Numbered from the stretch's first letter, positions 1 to 11,329 are shown. The stretch is 64,000 nt of DNA from Ustulina deusta (GCA_023159155.1 JAJNNX010000053.1:124001-188000); one strand, 5' to 3'. Numbers and translations are program-made. Notes: generated by a model not told the origin, from the letters alone.

Positions 1-1682
1 ATATCAAAGTAGTACCTAAATAATTAATTGAAGTAACTAATTCGGCTAATCCACTCAGAGTCTCGACGACGGATATAAGCTGCCAGTACCTAATCTTAAT
101 ACATTGCGCCGAATGTAGTATTATACATTTCGCAGTGATTAGTGCACTTGGCGTACACTAAAAAGTCCCTGCATGATGCATCCAATACCTACTACCTCTT
201 AGGGTCGAGGAGGTAGGTACCTGTCGAGACTAGTACTGTAGTGTAGACGGCATTACCCATACTGGATTCCCATGGCTTTCGAGCCGTATTCAAGAACCAC
301 ACGTGATGAAGAGTGTCTGTAACAAAGCTGTACCACCGGGCTTCAGCATTGCGGCCACAAGTGCCGTGCAAACTTACGAAGGTAGAAACAATGGATAACC
401 CGTGAAGCGATGCTAGAATCGACAGACACATTGGTAAACAAAACAAGTAGAGGAAGGTCAGAGGGTGGGAGAAAAACTACATATGTAGGTGGTACACAGC
501 AACAGGCATTAGGTCTTATGTTAGGTGTGTGTATACGGTATACCCACGGCCGACGTCACAATCGACAGGGTTTTGTGCTCAGCACACATCCTCCCTACCT
601 GGAAATCCTATTTTATGGGCCCCCTGCCCGATCTTGGTTTCCGATCTCGAGGTCCTGCGAGTAAATCGCAAATCGGGCCTCTCAAATAAGCAGGGCACAA
701 CCAGCATCCGCTTTCTTATATGGCCATTCCAGCCCGTCGACGGTCTGCAAACATGGCGGATATCCAGAGCAAGAGGCGACGGAGCACAGGAACAAGACGA
801 AAACTTCAAAAAGGGCACGTTGGCCGTCTCTGCTTGTTTTGCGCCTTTGTTCTCCCTTCTCCAGCCCATCGTGCAGCATCGATCCGCATCCAGTCCGCGC
901 TACACATCTCCGGCGTCACATGTGAGGCATCTCAAGCGCCTGTTGGACGGCAACATCAGGCTATCGTCCATTCGCCGAGACGATCTAACTCAATAATACC
1001 CCCATTTGCCTCACATGCTACGCGTCTCCGGGCTAACGAAGCCTCCTCAAGCAAACTTCGGTGGCGATTAGCGTTCACACGTGTACTTGTGAGACTGACT
1101 TTCATCTTCCCCATCCAAGATGGCCGGATTGAGACTTATAAGTGCTCTCCATGAGCGCATAAGCCGCCGTCCTCGATGTTGCACTCCGTGGCACGCATAC
1201 ACTACGCCTGCGAGCGGGAACTGATAATATTTTTTATCTAGTTATTGAGATTTAGGACCATTTCTCAACCGCTATACCGCTTGTCGCTGCTCTATCACAC
1301 GTCTACTAGAGCCGCGAGAATCACACGTCCGTACTAGTATCACTAGTATCGTTGCGCTCTGACCGCCCAATCTCTTGCATTCATTTTACTTGACGTTTTC
1401 GGGCTCCTTCACCGTGAGCTTGGATGCGTAGCTGTGCTCTCGTTAGTCCGAGTCTAGTCACGCTGGATCGCTCGACACACCGTCTTTATTATCTCATTAC
1501 TTCACCTACAACACGTGCGGTGCGGGTTTCGTCCTTGATCGCTGTTCGAAGGATAGCGTTCGGTTGCAATTCTTCAGGATTTCAGGATTACTCGTGTTTC
1601 GTCGACTTGTTCGTCTCTTGTCTACTCGGTGGCCGAAGTCTCATTTCCTTGGCTGGCTCAGGCAACGGCCCCTCCAGGCAAC
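1..1682. other. Upstream region of the CRY-DASH gene; no gene seen
   Basis: I see no supported gene here. The open frames (for example 529-1154) lack any recognisable domain and overlap each other on both strands. The stretch probably holds the promoter and 5' leader of the CRY-DASH gene. Two GATCG elements lie close together at 1466-1470 and 1537-1541. GATC-core sequences are what GATA-type photoreceptor factors such as the White Collar complex recognise, but two such short matches are weak evidence. A short AGGTAGGTACCT motif sits near 210-221. Confidence 0.5.
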
Positions 1683-3795
1683 ATGCAGGAGACTAACGTC
1701 GTGATATACTTCGTGCGACACGATATGCGTGTTACAGACAATCCCATTTTGGACCGTCTCGCGTCGTCACAAGACCATGGCTTTACCCATCTTCTCCCCT
1801 TACATATCATCCTTCCCCATCAAATCGAGGTGTCAGGCTTTCTAAAGGATGGCGCAAAGTCTCCCTTCCCCGAAGCCAGAAGCGAGGTCGCCCACTTCTG
1901 GCGGTGCGGGCCACATCGAGCTCGGTTCATAGCTCAATCGCTCTGGAATCTGAAAGAGAATCTTGTCAAGCTAGGAAACGATTTGATTGTACGTATCGGG
2001 AAGCCTGGCGATACATTGAAAAGTGTAGTGGAAGGGCTCAAAGAACGTCAAATAAGGGTAGGTGCAGTCTGGATGATTGCCGAAGAAGGTTGCGAAGAGG
2101 AACGGGACCAAAAGAGCGTGGCAGAAGCTTGCTCGTCTCTTGGTATCGACCTTGAGGTATGGGTGGATGAGAAATATTTCATCGATGAGTAGGTACATCG
2201 TTTTAGTGTCTTGAGGTGGTAGAGCTAATGTGTGCCTCACCAGTCGAGATCTGAAATTAGCAACTCATCAAGACCTCCCAGACGTATTTACAACATACCG
2301 CAAGATGAATGAGCCTTTGAGAGAACGTCCGCGACCAACAAGACCCCGACCGTCAGGCGAGTCTCTACCCAAATCCATTGAGGCGTCCCGGATACCGAGC
2401 CAGCCAGATCCTTTCGAGATTCCGACGTCACTTGAGGCATTGGAGGCAGCCTTCCTTCGTCCTATCGAGAGAGACGTTCCGGAAATCGCCCCTATGGATG
2501 AGGGCAAGTCTGCTCATCCTTTCCGTGGTGGCGAGGACAACGCGTTGGATCGACTGAATTATTTGATCAGATCAGGTCATGCTTCATTGTACAAGGAGTC
2601 GCGCAATGGATTACTAGGGGTAGATTATAGCACTAAATTGTCTAGCTACCTTGCGCAAGGGTGTATTACCGCTCGCCAAATACACGAAGAGCTTTTGCAT
2701 TTCGAAGATGGAGCCAATGAGAAGTACGCAGAGACGGATGGGTATGGTCAAGGGGAAAATGAGGGCACCCAAGCCATTCGCTTTGAACTGCTTTGGCGGG
2801 ACTATATGAGGCTTTGCACCCGAAAATTTCGAGCGAAGCTCTTTTATCGATCTGGCTTTAGAAACGATCACTCCCACAAGTGGAAGACGGGACGTACAGA
2901 CGAGAAATGCCCGGGCATTCAGTCACAGTCGGCCGAAGATGTCTCCGCCACTGTGAAGCGGATTCTCGAGGGTACAACTGGGCAAAGCCTTATCGATGCA
3001 TCTTCACGGGAGTTGATACACACAGGGTATACGTCGAATCGGGCAAGGCAGAACGTTGGCAGTTTTCTCGCAAAACATCTCAACATTGACTGGCGTTATG
3101 GTGCTGAGTGGTACGAGTCCATGCTTGTCGACTACGATGTCAATTCGAATTGGTCAAATTGGCAGTATGTCGCTGGGGTAGGCAACGATCCTCGGGGCGA
3201 AGCCCGTATTTTCAACCCCGTCAAGCAAGCCTTCGACTACGACAAGGATGGGGAGTACGTCCGATGCTGGTTACCGGAGATCCGGAAGGTTGAAAAACTC
3301 GAGAATCTATTTCAGCCATGGACGACGCCGAAGGAAGACTGGGAACGATTCGGCCTGACCGGGCTTCCCATGGCAGAGGATCCGGTGAAAAAGATTAACT
3401 TCTCTGTCGAAGGCAAACCAAAATCTTCTCGGAGGCCTTTCGTTCGCAGGCGCGGCCAAGGGCGAGGTGACATGCACTGTTCTACCAACTCTAAATCGAC
3501 ATCGCCTGAGGACCTCAAGAGTAGTGACGATAAGGCGTCTGCTTCTCAGGGAACTCACCAGGCAAAAGATTTCACGGCCAATCACCGAGGCAGCCCTCGT
3601 GGAGGTGGACGAGGATATGGAGGCGGACGGGGATATGGAGGTGGGAGGGGATCTGGAGGCGGGAGGGGACGTGGCTATGGTGGACCAAGAAGGGGAGGAT
3701 TGCAAGGGAGCCATGGTGGCTGGCAACAACCATGCCCTCAAGTACATGGAGCCATGCCACCACATTCATGGTCGCCCATAGGACCTGCGTCATAA
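1683..3795 (+). CDS. DASH-type cryptochrome/photolyase (CRY-DASH)
   Basis: Flavoprotein of the photolyase/cryptochrome family; DASH members bind FAD and a folate antenna and repair UV lesions mainly in single-stranded DNA or act in light signalling. I join two exons, 1683-2188 and 2244-3795 (intron 55 nt, GTAGGT...CACCAG), giving about 685 residues. The junction restores an acidic-Arg-Asp-Leu sequence at residues 168-172. The N-terminus (VIYFVRHDMRVTDNP) begins the Rossmann antenna domain. The FAD domain carries LLWRDYMR, HTGYTSNRARQN, and the CRY-DASH-like WRYGAEWYE...NWSNWQYVAG.GNDPR stretch. After about residue 560 the tail is disordered and ends in a run of RGG/GYGG repeats (about 3596-3700), typical of RNA-binding tails. 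The ATG at 1683 is the first in frame; the upstream extension has only GTG. It lies 2.8 kb from the carotenoid genes, same strand. Family confidence is high; biological role is inferred. Confidence 0.95.
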
Positions 3796-4510
3796 GATGT
3801 GCAGTTTTGGGTTATGATCATCCAGCATGGCCTTTCTGAGAGGCGTTGCTATCTGGAGCTTGTGTCTGCAAAGCAAAAAGAAAGCGAATAATGGTTAACA
3901 TGTGTGTACTATATTTCAGAAATTTGTTAATTGGCGCGTTGGACTGCTACGTATTGCCGTTCGGATGGGTATGGGTTATGATAGGAGCGCACATACGCGT
4001 TCTGTCCGGGAGAGGGCAGACTCCCATGGACCAAAAATGACATTTCGCTTTCATCTTCAGCCAACTATATTCAGCAGAATTGGTCGACTCTGGTGCTCTC
4101 CCGGTTTTTATTTTGCCAACACTTAAGAAAGTCGGTAGAAGTGCAATCTGATTCTCCAATGTGCCAAAGGAGTTTTATCATATGAAGTGCGGTATTTAAC
4201 ATTTCTAACTTGTCGACGCAAATATACATACATACACATCGATCTACCCCGCATCAGTAGAGAATCCCGTAATTCCGACAGTTGATCTGAGAAAATGGAT
4301 GCAAAAGTTCCTTGACGCCATTAAATACCTCTCCCCCCATCCATCCTGAACAAACATGCAATCCGCTCGCTCTCTCCGCGAATGCAGCAAATTTGTAGTC
4401 TACTCTACAGTTCCCGCTCTCTGAATCATATGTATCAATAAGCCTCTGATTAGGTAGTCTAGGGCGCTCTATCCACACACACTTCCCTCCTCTATACCAG
4501 TCCAAGGGGT
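3796..4510. other. Intergenic region between convergent genes
   Basis: This stretch lies between the 3' ends of the CRY-DASH gene and the thioesterase gene, so it should contain both 3' UTRs and polyadenylation sites. Open frames here are short and unrecognised. I see no RNA gene or repeat. Confidence 0.5.
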
Positions 4511-5527
4511 CTAAAAGCCGTCGAGGAGCGGCTGAAGCTTATACGTCTTGGGCACGACGAACAGGCCCTTGGCCTCGACGGCGACCTTGCCGGCCTCGGT
4601 CTCGAGGGTGCCGCGGACCCAGAGCTTGCGGTCGGCCTTCCTGACGCCGTCCGGGCCGACGACGTCGTCGTCGCGGCTGGCGAGGGGCGCGGCGCGGATG
4701 ACGTAGAAGTTGCTCGTCAGCGTCGGGGCGCGGTACTGCATCTCGAGGTTGGCGGTGACGCCGGTGCGGGTCGGGAAGCGGAAGATGGCGCAGCGGCCCA
4801 GCGACTCGTCGAGCACCGTGGCCAGCGCGCCGCCGTGCACGACGCCCGGGAACCCGGCCACGGCGCCGCCGAAGTACACGACCGTCACGACCTCGCCCGT
4901 GCCGGCGTTGTGGAAGACGCGCTGGAACGCGAGCCCCGAGGACCCCGACATCGGGCCCGAGGTGATGCGCGTGTGCGCCGCCCACACGCCCTGCCGCGGA
5001 CCGGCGGCCGTCGTCGTCGTCGTCGTCGGGAGCCCGCTGTACGCGTCCCAGGACCGCCAGGACGGGTCTGCGGATAGCCGCTGGACGATGGGCAGCGCGG
5101 CACCCTGCGCCTGGATCTTGGTCTGCAGGTGGAGGTCTTGGTCGGAGCCGGGCGGCGGCAGCGCGGGCGGCGCGATGGTTATGCGGGCCAGGGTCCCCGT
5201 TGCCGCGCCGAGGAGGAGGAAGAGCGCGGCGTAGTAGAGGCCGCGGCTGCGTCGGCGCTGCGGGCGAGGCGACGGCGACACATGGTCGGGGAGTGTCTCG
5301 GCGGCCGTGGTCGGCGTCTCTTGCGCTTGTGGTGGCGGCTTGGAGGGTTCGGCGCGGAGCGAGCGCGATATGGCGAAGTGCCGCGGTCGAGGAGCCTGGG
5401 GGGCCAAGAGAGTCGGTGCTGTTGTTGTGGCACGCCAGCGGCTCGGGGAAGTGGTTTCGCGAAGTAATGGCCGGCCAATTGGCCTGGCGAGGCCCCGGCG
5501 ACACAGGTGCTGCGGTGATCGGAGCAT
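4511..5527 (-). CDS. PaaI-like hotdog thioesterase, membrane-anchored, probably mitochondrial
   Basis: The 338-residue single-exon product has a C-terminal hotdog-fold thioesterase domain of the PaaI/4HBT type. The signature is the segment around residues 227-244 (PGVVHGGALATVLDESLGR), in which HGG and the following D/E form the acyl-CoA site in this family, followed by a strand with TANLEMQYRAP (258-268). Such enzymes hydrolyse acyl-CoA thioesters; the substrate cannot be told. Residues 1-95 are rich in Arg, Ser, Pro and Thr with few acidic residues, like a mitochondrial presequence. Residues 97-115 (GLYYAALFLLLGAATGTLA) form one hydrophobic segment, so the enzyme is probably anchored in a membrane. 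Fungal proteins of this layout are annotated UPF0644/thioesterase. The gene is notably GC-rich compared with its flanks, and it is antisense to the pigment genes, so functional linkage to carotenoids is not implied. Confidence 0.85.
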   Translation of the reverse strand: MLRSPQHLCRRGLARPIGRPLLRETTSPSRWRATTTAPTLLAPQAPRPRHFAISRSLRAEPSKPPPQAQETPTTAAETLPDHVSPSPRPQRRRSRGLYYAALFLLLGAATGTLARITIAPPALPPPGSDQDLHLQTKIQAQGAALPIVQRLSADPSWRSWDAYSGLPTTTTTTAAGPRQGVWAAHTRITSGPMSGSSGLAFQRVFHNAGTGEVVTVVYFGGAVAGFPGVVHGGALATVLDESLGRCAIFRFPTRTGVTANLEMQYRAPTLTSNFYVIRAAPLASRDDDVVGPDGVRKADRKLWVRGTLETEAGKVAVEAKGLFVVPKTYKLQPLLDGF

Positions 5528-6637
5528 GTTGAAGGCGCTGCCAGCTACCGAGCTACCTCGACCGGTCTGAAGTTGGCGAACGTCTCTCGGCGGTCGGGAA
5601 CACTTGCTAGGTACCTACCTAGGTAACGTACATAGATCTGACGATAGGGCGCTGCAGGTGATGCATGCAAGTAGATACATGCATATTGTAAATGGGAATT
5701 ATGATACTAACACATATTATAAGATAATCAGGTATGTTTTCTGTACATAGGTACTTTAGGTACCTAATCCAGGCTACCTATGTATCAACATGAGCGTCTG
5801 CGATGAACAACTAATTAGCATGGCAAAATGTGATCCCAGTCACCTTAAGCTCTCTTTCCGATTTGCCTACGATCACATATACCTAATCCTCGACGCCTAT
5901 CAGAAACTTGATAACCGTGACCCTACCTATATCGCGAGCCCTCTTTACAAATCGCCGTCCCTCCGACGTAGTGGCAGTCCGATATCCAAAAATTGGAGAC
6001 AAATTGCTACCGTGGATGTGTCTTTTCTATGGTATCATAGACAAATCTAACCATGAATATGGTTAGACGAGTCTACTTATGAGCCTTCCTGGAGCCTGCT
6101 GGCAGTGATGGCAAACCAATCCGTTTTGGCTGATCCTACCCTGGAATGGATTCGACATGCTGTGTCACGATAATTAGTAGCCCGGGTTAAAACGGGACTA
6201 AGCTAGGTGTAAGATCTGGCTTGTTAGAGCCCGCCTTGGCAAGCCGATTTGGAAGTACAATGGGCAAAGTGTGGATCGAACAAGTTCCACTGTTAAAGAT
6301 AGTAAATCTATGATCTCATGAGCTTAGACGCCATCGTGCCAGCCACTCTGCCGGGCTGGGTTAGGTGCTTAGGCCTGCGCCAGAGAGAGAGAGAGATTTG
6401 ATAAGCGATTTGTGATGGGATCGAACCCGAATGGCATCGGTGGTCATGGCGAAATTCCAGGAATCGATATTGTATGATGCGTGTCCTCGCGTCCTTTTCA
6501 TAAGCTCTCGTTAACCTAAACCTTATAATAAACATGCGCCACTCGACGAAATGTAAACCTTACCCAACGAACTCCCTCTTCATTTGCTGTCATAGAGACA
6601 ACCATCTTCTTTTCTTGGGACGTCGATATCCCCTGCC
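5528..6637. other. Divergent promoter region between thioesterase and phytoene synthase genes
   Basis: The two flanking genes are transcribed away from this interval, so it holds both promoters. TAGGTACCTACCTAGGTAA near 5610-5628 is one of many copies of this intergenic motif in the window. An 86-codon open frame at 5790-6050 shows no domain or homology that I recognise and I do not call it. Two GGATCGAAC elements are listed separately. Confidence 0.6.
6273..6426 (+). promoter_or_regulatory. Paired GGATCGAAC elements upstream of phytoene synthase; candidate light-response sites
   Basis: The nine-base sequence GGATCGAAC occurs twice, at 6273-6281 and 6418-6426, 145 bp apart and 212-365 bp upstream of the start codon. 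Its GATCGA core resembles White Collar complex targets in light-induced ascomycete genes, including carotenoid genes of Neurospora. The exact repetition is seen directly; the assignment to White Collar is inference. Confidence 0.35.
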
Positions 6638-8532
6638 ATGGCGTATGAATATGCCCTTGTGTAAGCCCCAATCACGTTCAATAAGCATGGAATGTAAGGG
6701 CGATTAGAAATTTGCAACTGATATTGACTACCAGGCACCTCGTATACACCGTCCCGCTCGCCGGTGTCTTGACAGTCATCCTAAGACCCCTTCTTAGTCG
6801 ATTGGATCTGTATAAGACATTAGTTTTGATTCTGATAGCATTCTTTGCAACTTTACCTTGGGATTCATATTTAATTCGGCACGGTATATGGACATACCCT
6901 CCAGGTGCTATCCTTGGACCTCGACTCTTTGGGATACCAGCTGAAGAGCTGTTCTTCTTCATCATTCAAACGTACATCACGACACTCCTCTACATTTTAT
7001 CGAACAAGCCTATTTTACATGCTCAGTTTCTCACTAACCATGAAGAGTCATCGCCAACCATTCGCCGAATCAGGAGTTTCGGCCAGCTTCTGCTGTCTGT
7101 TGCTATGATAACGGGCGGCATTCTTGTGAAAAAGGGCGAGGAAGGGACTTATCTTGGCCTTATTTTGATCTGGGCTTGCCCTTTCCTTTTCCTTACTTGG
7201 ACATTTTCAGGCTATTTCTTGCTCAAACTCCCCTTTGCTTGCATCGCGATTCCGATTTGTCTACCTACGCTTTACCTGTGGGCTGTCGATGAGCTCGCTC
7301 TGAGGCGGGGAACATGGGCCATTGAGTCAGGAACTAAGCTTGGTTGGTGTCTATGGGGAAACCTCGAGTTGGAAGAAGCTGTTTTCTTCGTCGCAACCAA
7401 CACCCTGATAGTTTTCGGCCTGGCAGCATTCGACAGGGGCATGGCAGTTTTCGACACATTTCCCGAAATGTTTCCTGGAGTTTCAAGACGCATATCTCCC
7501 GATTCGCTCACAAAGGCGATCCTCACAGACCCAGCGAAATATGACATGAAGCGGATTAGAGGCATAAGGGAAGCTGTTAGCACACTCCGGAAGAAAAGCC
7601 GCAGTTTCTACCTTGCTAGTGCTGTATTTCCTGGGTCTCTTCGTATCGATTTGGTATTATTGTGAGTTTCATAACCTGGATTATTTCACGGAGAGACCTA
7701 ATATGTCAGATACTCATTCTGCCGAATTGCGGACGATCTTGTGGACGAATCTTGCACCAAAGTTGAAGGGCTATTGTGGATACAAAAACTTACTGGATAC
7801 CTTGACCGGGCGTATAATACTGCGGGTAAACAATCACATTCGGCAGCCGACATCGCTAGCTATGCTGAGGAAAATTTTCCTGTGCCTACGCAGTCAGCCT
7901 TAGAGCTTCTACCTACCCGACTTCTTCCAAGCGGACCACTCTACGAACTGCTGGAAGGATTTCGTATGGATCTGGCCTTCACTGACGCTGAGTTTCCCAT
8001 CAAGAACGAGACCGACATTCAAACTTATGCGAGCCGGGTTGCTAGTACTGTTGGTGAATTATGTCTCTGGTTAGTGTTCCACCATAGCTCGGTAAGGCTA
8101 CCCAAGGACGAAGAATCGAGACTCATCCAGGCCGCCACTACGATGGGGTATGCCCTTCAGTATGTCAACATTGCTCGCGATATCCAAGTCGATGCCGAGA
8201 TGGGCCGCGTCTATTTACCTACGAATTGGCTTAGTGAAGAAGACTTGGCCCCTCGAGACATTTTAAACACTCCGAGACAACCAAAAGCAGAGACACTCAG
8301 ACAGAAGCTGCTGGATCTTGCATTTAAGGAGTATGAGAAGTCACGGCCTACGATGAGCTTGTTACCTGACGAGATTCGAGGCCCTCTTATAGTGGCAGTG
8401 GAGAGTTATATGGAAATTGGCCGCGTTCTCCGAGAGAAGAGCGGTGTTCCTTCTAAAACAAAAAAGGGGCGAGCGACCGTTCCTCGTTCCAGACGTCTCT
8501 GGGTTGCTTGGAAGAACCTTTCGATATCATGA
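6638..8532 (+). CDS. carRA: Bifunctional lycopene cyclase / phytoene synthase
   Basis: Enzyme that joins two geranylgeranyl diphosphates into phytoene and cyclises desaturated ends; al-2 in Neurospora, carRA in Fusarium. Three exons fit: 6638-6660, 6735-7661 and 7710-8532 (introns 74 and 48 nt), giving 590 residues, close to AL-2. The tiny first exon encodes MAYEYALV and joins to HLVYTVP, matching the family N-terminus. Residues 1 to about 235 form the multi-pass cyclase part (PWDSYL, ELFFFIIQTYI, LPTLYLWAVDE). The synthase part carries the first Asp-rich motif DDLVDE at 325-330, formed just after intron 2, and the second signature YVNIARDIQVD at about 468-478 followed by GRVYLP. Both metal-binding motifs look intact. 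The start codon sits in a strong context (GCCATGG). The tandem downstream neighbour is the next pathway enzyme. Paired GATCGA elements upstream fit light induction, which is known for the family but only inferred here. Confidence 0.96.
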
Positions 8533-9370
8533 AAAACCAACTCTAGCCCTAGAAAGGTGTTTGTTGAAGGTAATATTCTATATTGGTGATTGTTGGAGCT
8601 TTGAGAGTGGCAGATATTGATTTAATGATGTGACCTCATTTAATTCTATACTATTATGTTACAAATTGGTTAAAACAGTGGACTAAATTATGGTCGAACG
8701 TGATGTATCGCCTTAATCATGGGTGTATGACATCATGTAGGCTTCAGAAGTGCAACTCCCAGAATGAGAATGGGATAACTTGACACACCGGATAACTTGA
8801 GATGTAAAATAACGGACGGCCTTAAATAGAGTCTTAGAGCAAAAATAATGAATAAGGAAAAAATAAAATAACATCCCGAGGTGGGGGGCAAATCACGCTC
8901 GACTAGGCTATATTATGCTAGTGATGAATCATGGAACTTCGAACACGAACAACTCAACTTTCGCTCTTAGAGTATATGCAGGTATCTTGAAATGGTAAGA
9001 TGACTTTACCACTACGAGCTTTGAACTAAAAATTCTCAAATCCTTAATACATGGCCTTGTATAGCTGCATACTAGCTGCAGTCGCCTGGGATATTCGCTG
9101 TACATCGATGAGTATTAGCGCATCGCTCGATCATTGCTTCTAAGATCTATCTGAGAGATCGGTGTCTTTCTGGTAAGCCACGGGAACACCAGGGTTACTC
9201 TGACAAATATACATGCACGAACATCACGAGACATCACACACTTGTTCCCGCCTTCCGAAGTTCGTCCGGCGAAAGTATTTTGTTTCTTTGTGGCCTCCCC
9301 CCTCGGTCTCGCATTCAGACTTAGTCTTATATCGTAGAACGCTATCCACCGGGCTGGATAATTACTGGCT
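8533..9370. other. Intergenic region and promoter of phytoene desaturase
   Basis: It separates the 3' end of phytoene synthase from the phytoene desaturase start. I see no gene. Three GATC cores fall within 32 bp at 9129-9160, about 210-240 bp before the desaturase start, which is denser than chance and is a candidate light-response cluster. An antisense open frame across 9115-9474 looks like chance. Confidence 0.55.
9129..9160 (+). promoter_or_regulatory. Cluster of three GATC cores upstream of phytoene desaturase
   Basis: GATC occurs at 9129-9132, 9144-9147 and 9157-9160. A GATC is expected about once per 256 bases, so three in 32 bases stands out. The location in the promoter of a typically light-induced gene makes GATA-factor (White Collar-type) binding plausible, but this is inference. 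Confidence 0.3.
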
Positions 9371-11329
9371 ATGGAGAAACTACCAAGGAAAAGGGCAATT
9401 GTGATCGGTAAGATGTTATACCTAAACCTTGACAACCGATCTGATGTTACATGTGTTCCCCTACCCGCTGACACTGCAAAATAGGCGCCGGTGCCGGTGG
9501 CGTCGCAACCGCAGCAAGACTAGCCAAAGCCGGGGTTTCCGTGACGGTGTTCGAGAAGAACACGTTTATCGGTGGCCGCTGCAGTCTAATAACACGCGAT
9601 GGTCATCGTTTCGACCAGGGGCCGTCGCTCCTGCTGCTGCCCAAGCTATTCCGAGAAGCCTTCTTCGACCTCGACACGACGTTGGAGGCCGAAGGCGTCG
9701 AGCTGCTGCGATGCCCGACGAACTACAACGTCTGGTTCGCCGACGGCGAGAACTTCGAGCTGACGACAGATCTCGCGCGCATGAAGACGCAGATCGAGCG
9801 GTGGGAAGGCAAAGACGGATTCGTCCGGTATCTCGCCTGGCTTCAGGAGGCCCACACGCACTATGAGCTCAGCGTCTCCGAGGTGCTGAGTCGCAATTTC
9901 ACCAGCTTATGGCAACTTGCGACGCCCAAGTTCGTGCTTGCCGGGTTGAAGCTTCACCCGCTTCATAGCATTTGGAACAGAGCGAGTCGTTACTTCTGGT
10001 CTGAGAGGCTGCGTCGAGTGTTCACGTTTGCGACCATGGTAACTTTACTTGAATTATTTTAAATTTAGTCTATACCACCTCTAAAACCTTCTCTCTTTTT
10101 CCTTTTTTTTGGTCTACTAATACAAGGATATTTTTTATTAGTATATGGGCATGAGTCCCTTCGATGCGCCGGCTACTTATTCCCTGCTTCAGTATACGGA
10201 GCTTGCTGAGGGCATCTGGTACCCTCGCGGCGGTTTCCAGACTGTGCTCGCGGCGTTACAACGAGTGGGGGAGAGGTTAGGTGTCAGATACCGACTCAAC
10301 ACGCCCGCGAAGCAGATCTTAATGTACCCGGACGGCAAGACAGTGCGTGGCGTGGAGCTAGAGAGCGGCGAGATAGTAGAGGCAGAGGTCGTGGTCGTGA
10401 ATGCAGACCTAGTATACGCCTACAGCAACCTCTTGCCCCAGACAACACGGCAAACGCAGAGATACAGCAAGCAGCTTCGCCAAAAAGATGGGTCCTGCAG
10501 TTCCATCTCTTTCTACTGGAGTCTGGATCGCAAGATCCCCGAGCTCCAGACGCACAACATATTTCTGGCCGATGAGTATCGCGAATCCTTCGACGCCATC
10601 TTCGACCGCCAAACACTGCCCGACGAGCCGAGTTTCTACGTCAACGTGCCCAGTCGCATCGACCCCAGCGCGGCGCCTGAGGGCCGCGAATCCATCATTG
10701 CGCTCGTGCCTGTAGGCCACTTACCTGAATCCAAGGGTTTTGAGACCACGGCCAACAGCGAGAGCGGAATGGCACGGAAGCAAGACTGCAGGCCGCTGGT
10801 ATCGCGGGCGCGGCGGGCGGTCCTATCGACCATCGCGGCGCGAACGGGATGCACACGCCTCGAGCAATCCATAACGCACGAGATCGTGAACGACCCATTC
10901 ACTTGGGAGGCCAAGTTCAACCTGGACAAGGGTTCTATCCTCGGGCTGAGCCACAGCTTCTTCAACGTGCTTGCCTTCCGCCCAAGGACCCGGGCCGAGG
11001 GCTTCCGGAATGCCTATTTCGTCGGTGCTAGCACGCACCCCGGCACCGGGGTACCGATCGTGCTCGCGGGGTCCAAGATCACCGCCGAGCAGATCCTTGA
11101 CGACATGCGGATGGCCGTCCCGTGGAGGGGTCGCGCAGGTTTCATCCGCGACCAGGGCACGCCGCAGAACTCCACGACGGGGAAGCTGGATAAGATACGC
11201 GCACCATTTCGGAAGTCGGTTTTGCTTGCAATCTTAATCCCCATTTTTAGTATCATGTTGTATCTGTTAGCATTCTACGTTGGTTCCTCGTCACGACAAC
11301 AGTCTGTGCCCTACGTAGAGAGACATTGA
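9371..11329 (+). CDS. carB: Phytoene desaturase (carotenoid oxidoreductase)
   Basis: FAD-dependent desaturase acting on membrane-bound phytoene; al-1 in Neurospora, carB in Fusarium. Three exons, 9371-9407, 9485-10038 and 10142-11329 (introns 77 and 103 nt), give 592 residues, essentially family length. The first intron interrupts the dinucleotide-binding motif, which splicing restores as VIGAGAGGVATAARLAKAG at residues 11-29, followed by FEKN...GGRC. Near the C-terminus NAYFVGASTHPGTGVPIVLAGSK is the second FAD-contact signature of carotenoid desaturases. A hydrophobic segment close to the end (SVLLAILIPIFSIMLYLLAF) is a probable membrane anchor as in other fungal members. The start MEKLPRKRAIVI is the only one that fits the motif. 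It lies 0.84 kb downstream of phytoene synthase on the same strand. The number of desaturation steps cannot be told from sequence alone. Confidence 0.96.

Noticed and set aside
529..1154. Overlapping open frames of 144-155 codons
   Set aside because: No domain, and several frames are open on both strands at once; treated as chance upstream of CRY-DASH.
4539..5504. Long Arg/Pro-rich frame (321 codons) overlapping the thioesterase
   Set aside because: It is a shadow frame produced by high GC content; the hotdog domain is in the other frame.
6418..6440. Minus-strand GGGTTCGATCCC resembling a tRNA T-loop
   Set aside because: Upstream sequence on the minus strand cannot form a cloverleaf; the site is better explained as a repeated GATCGA promoter element.
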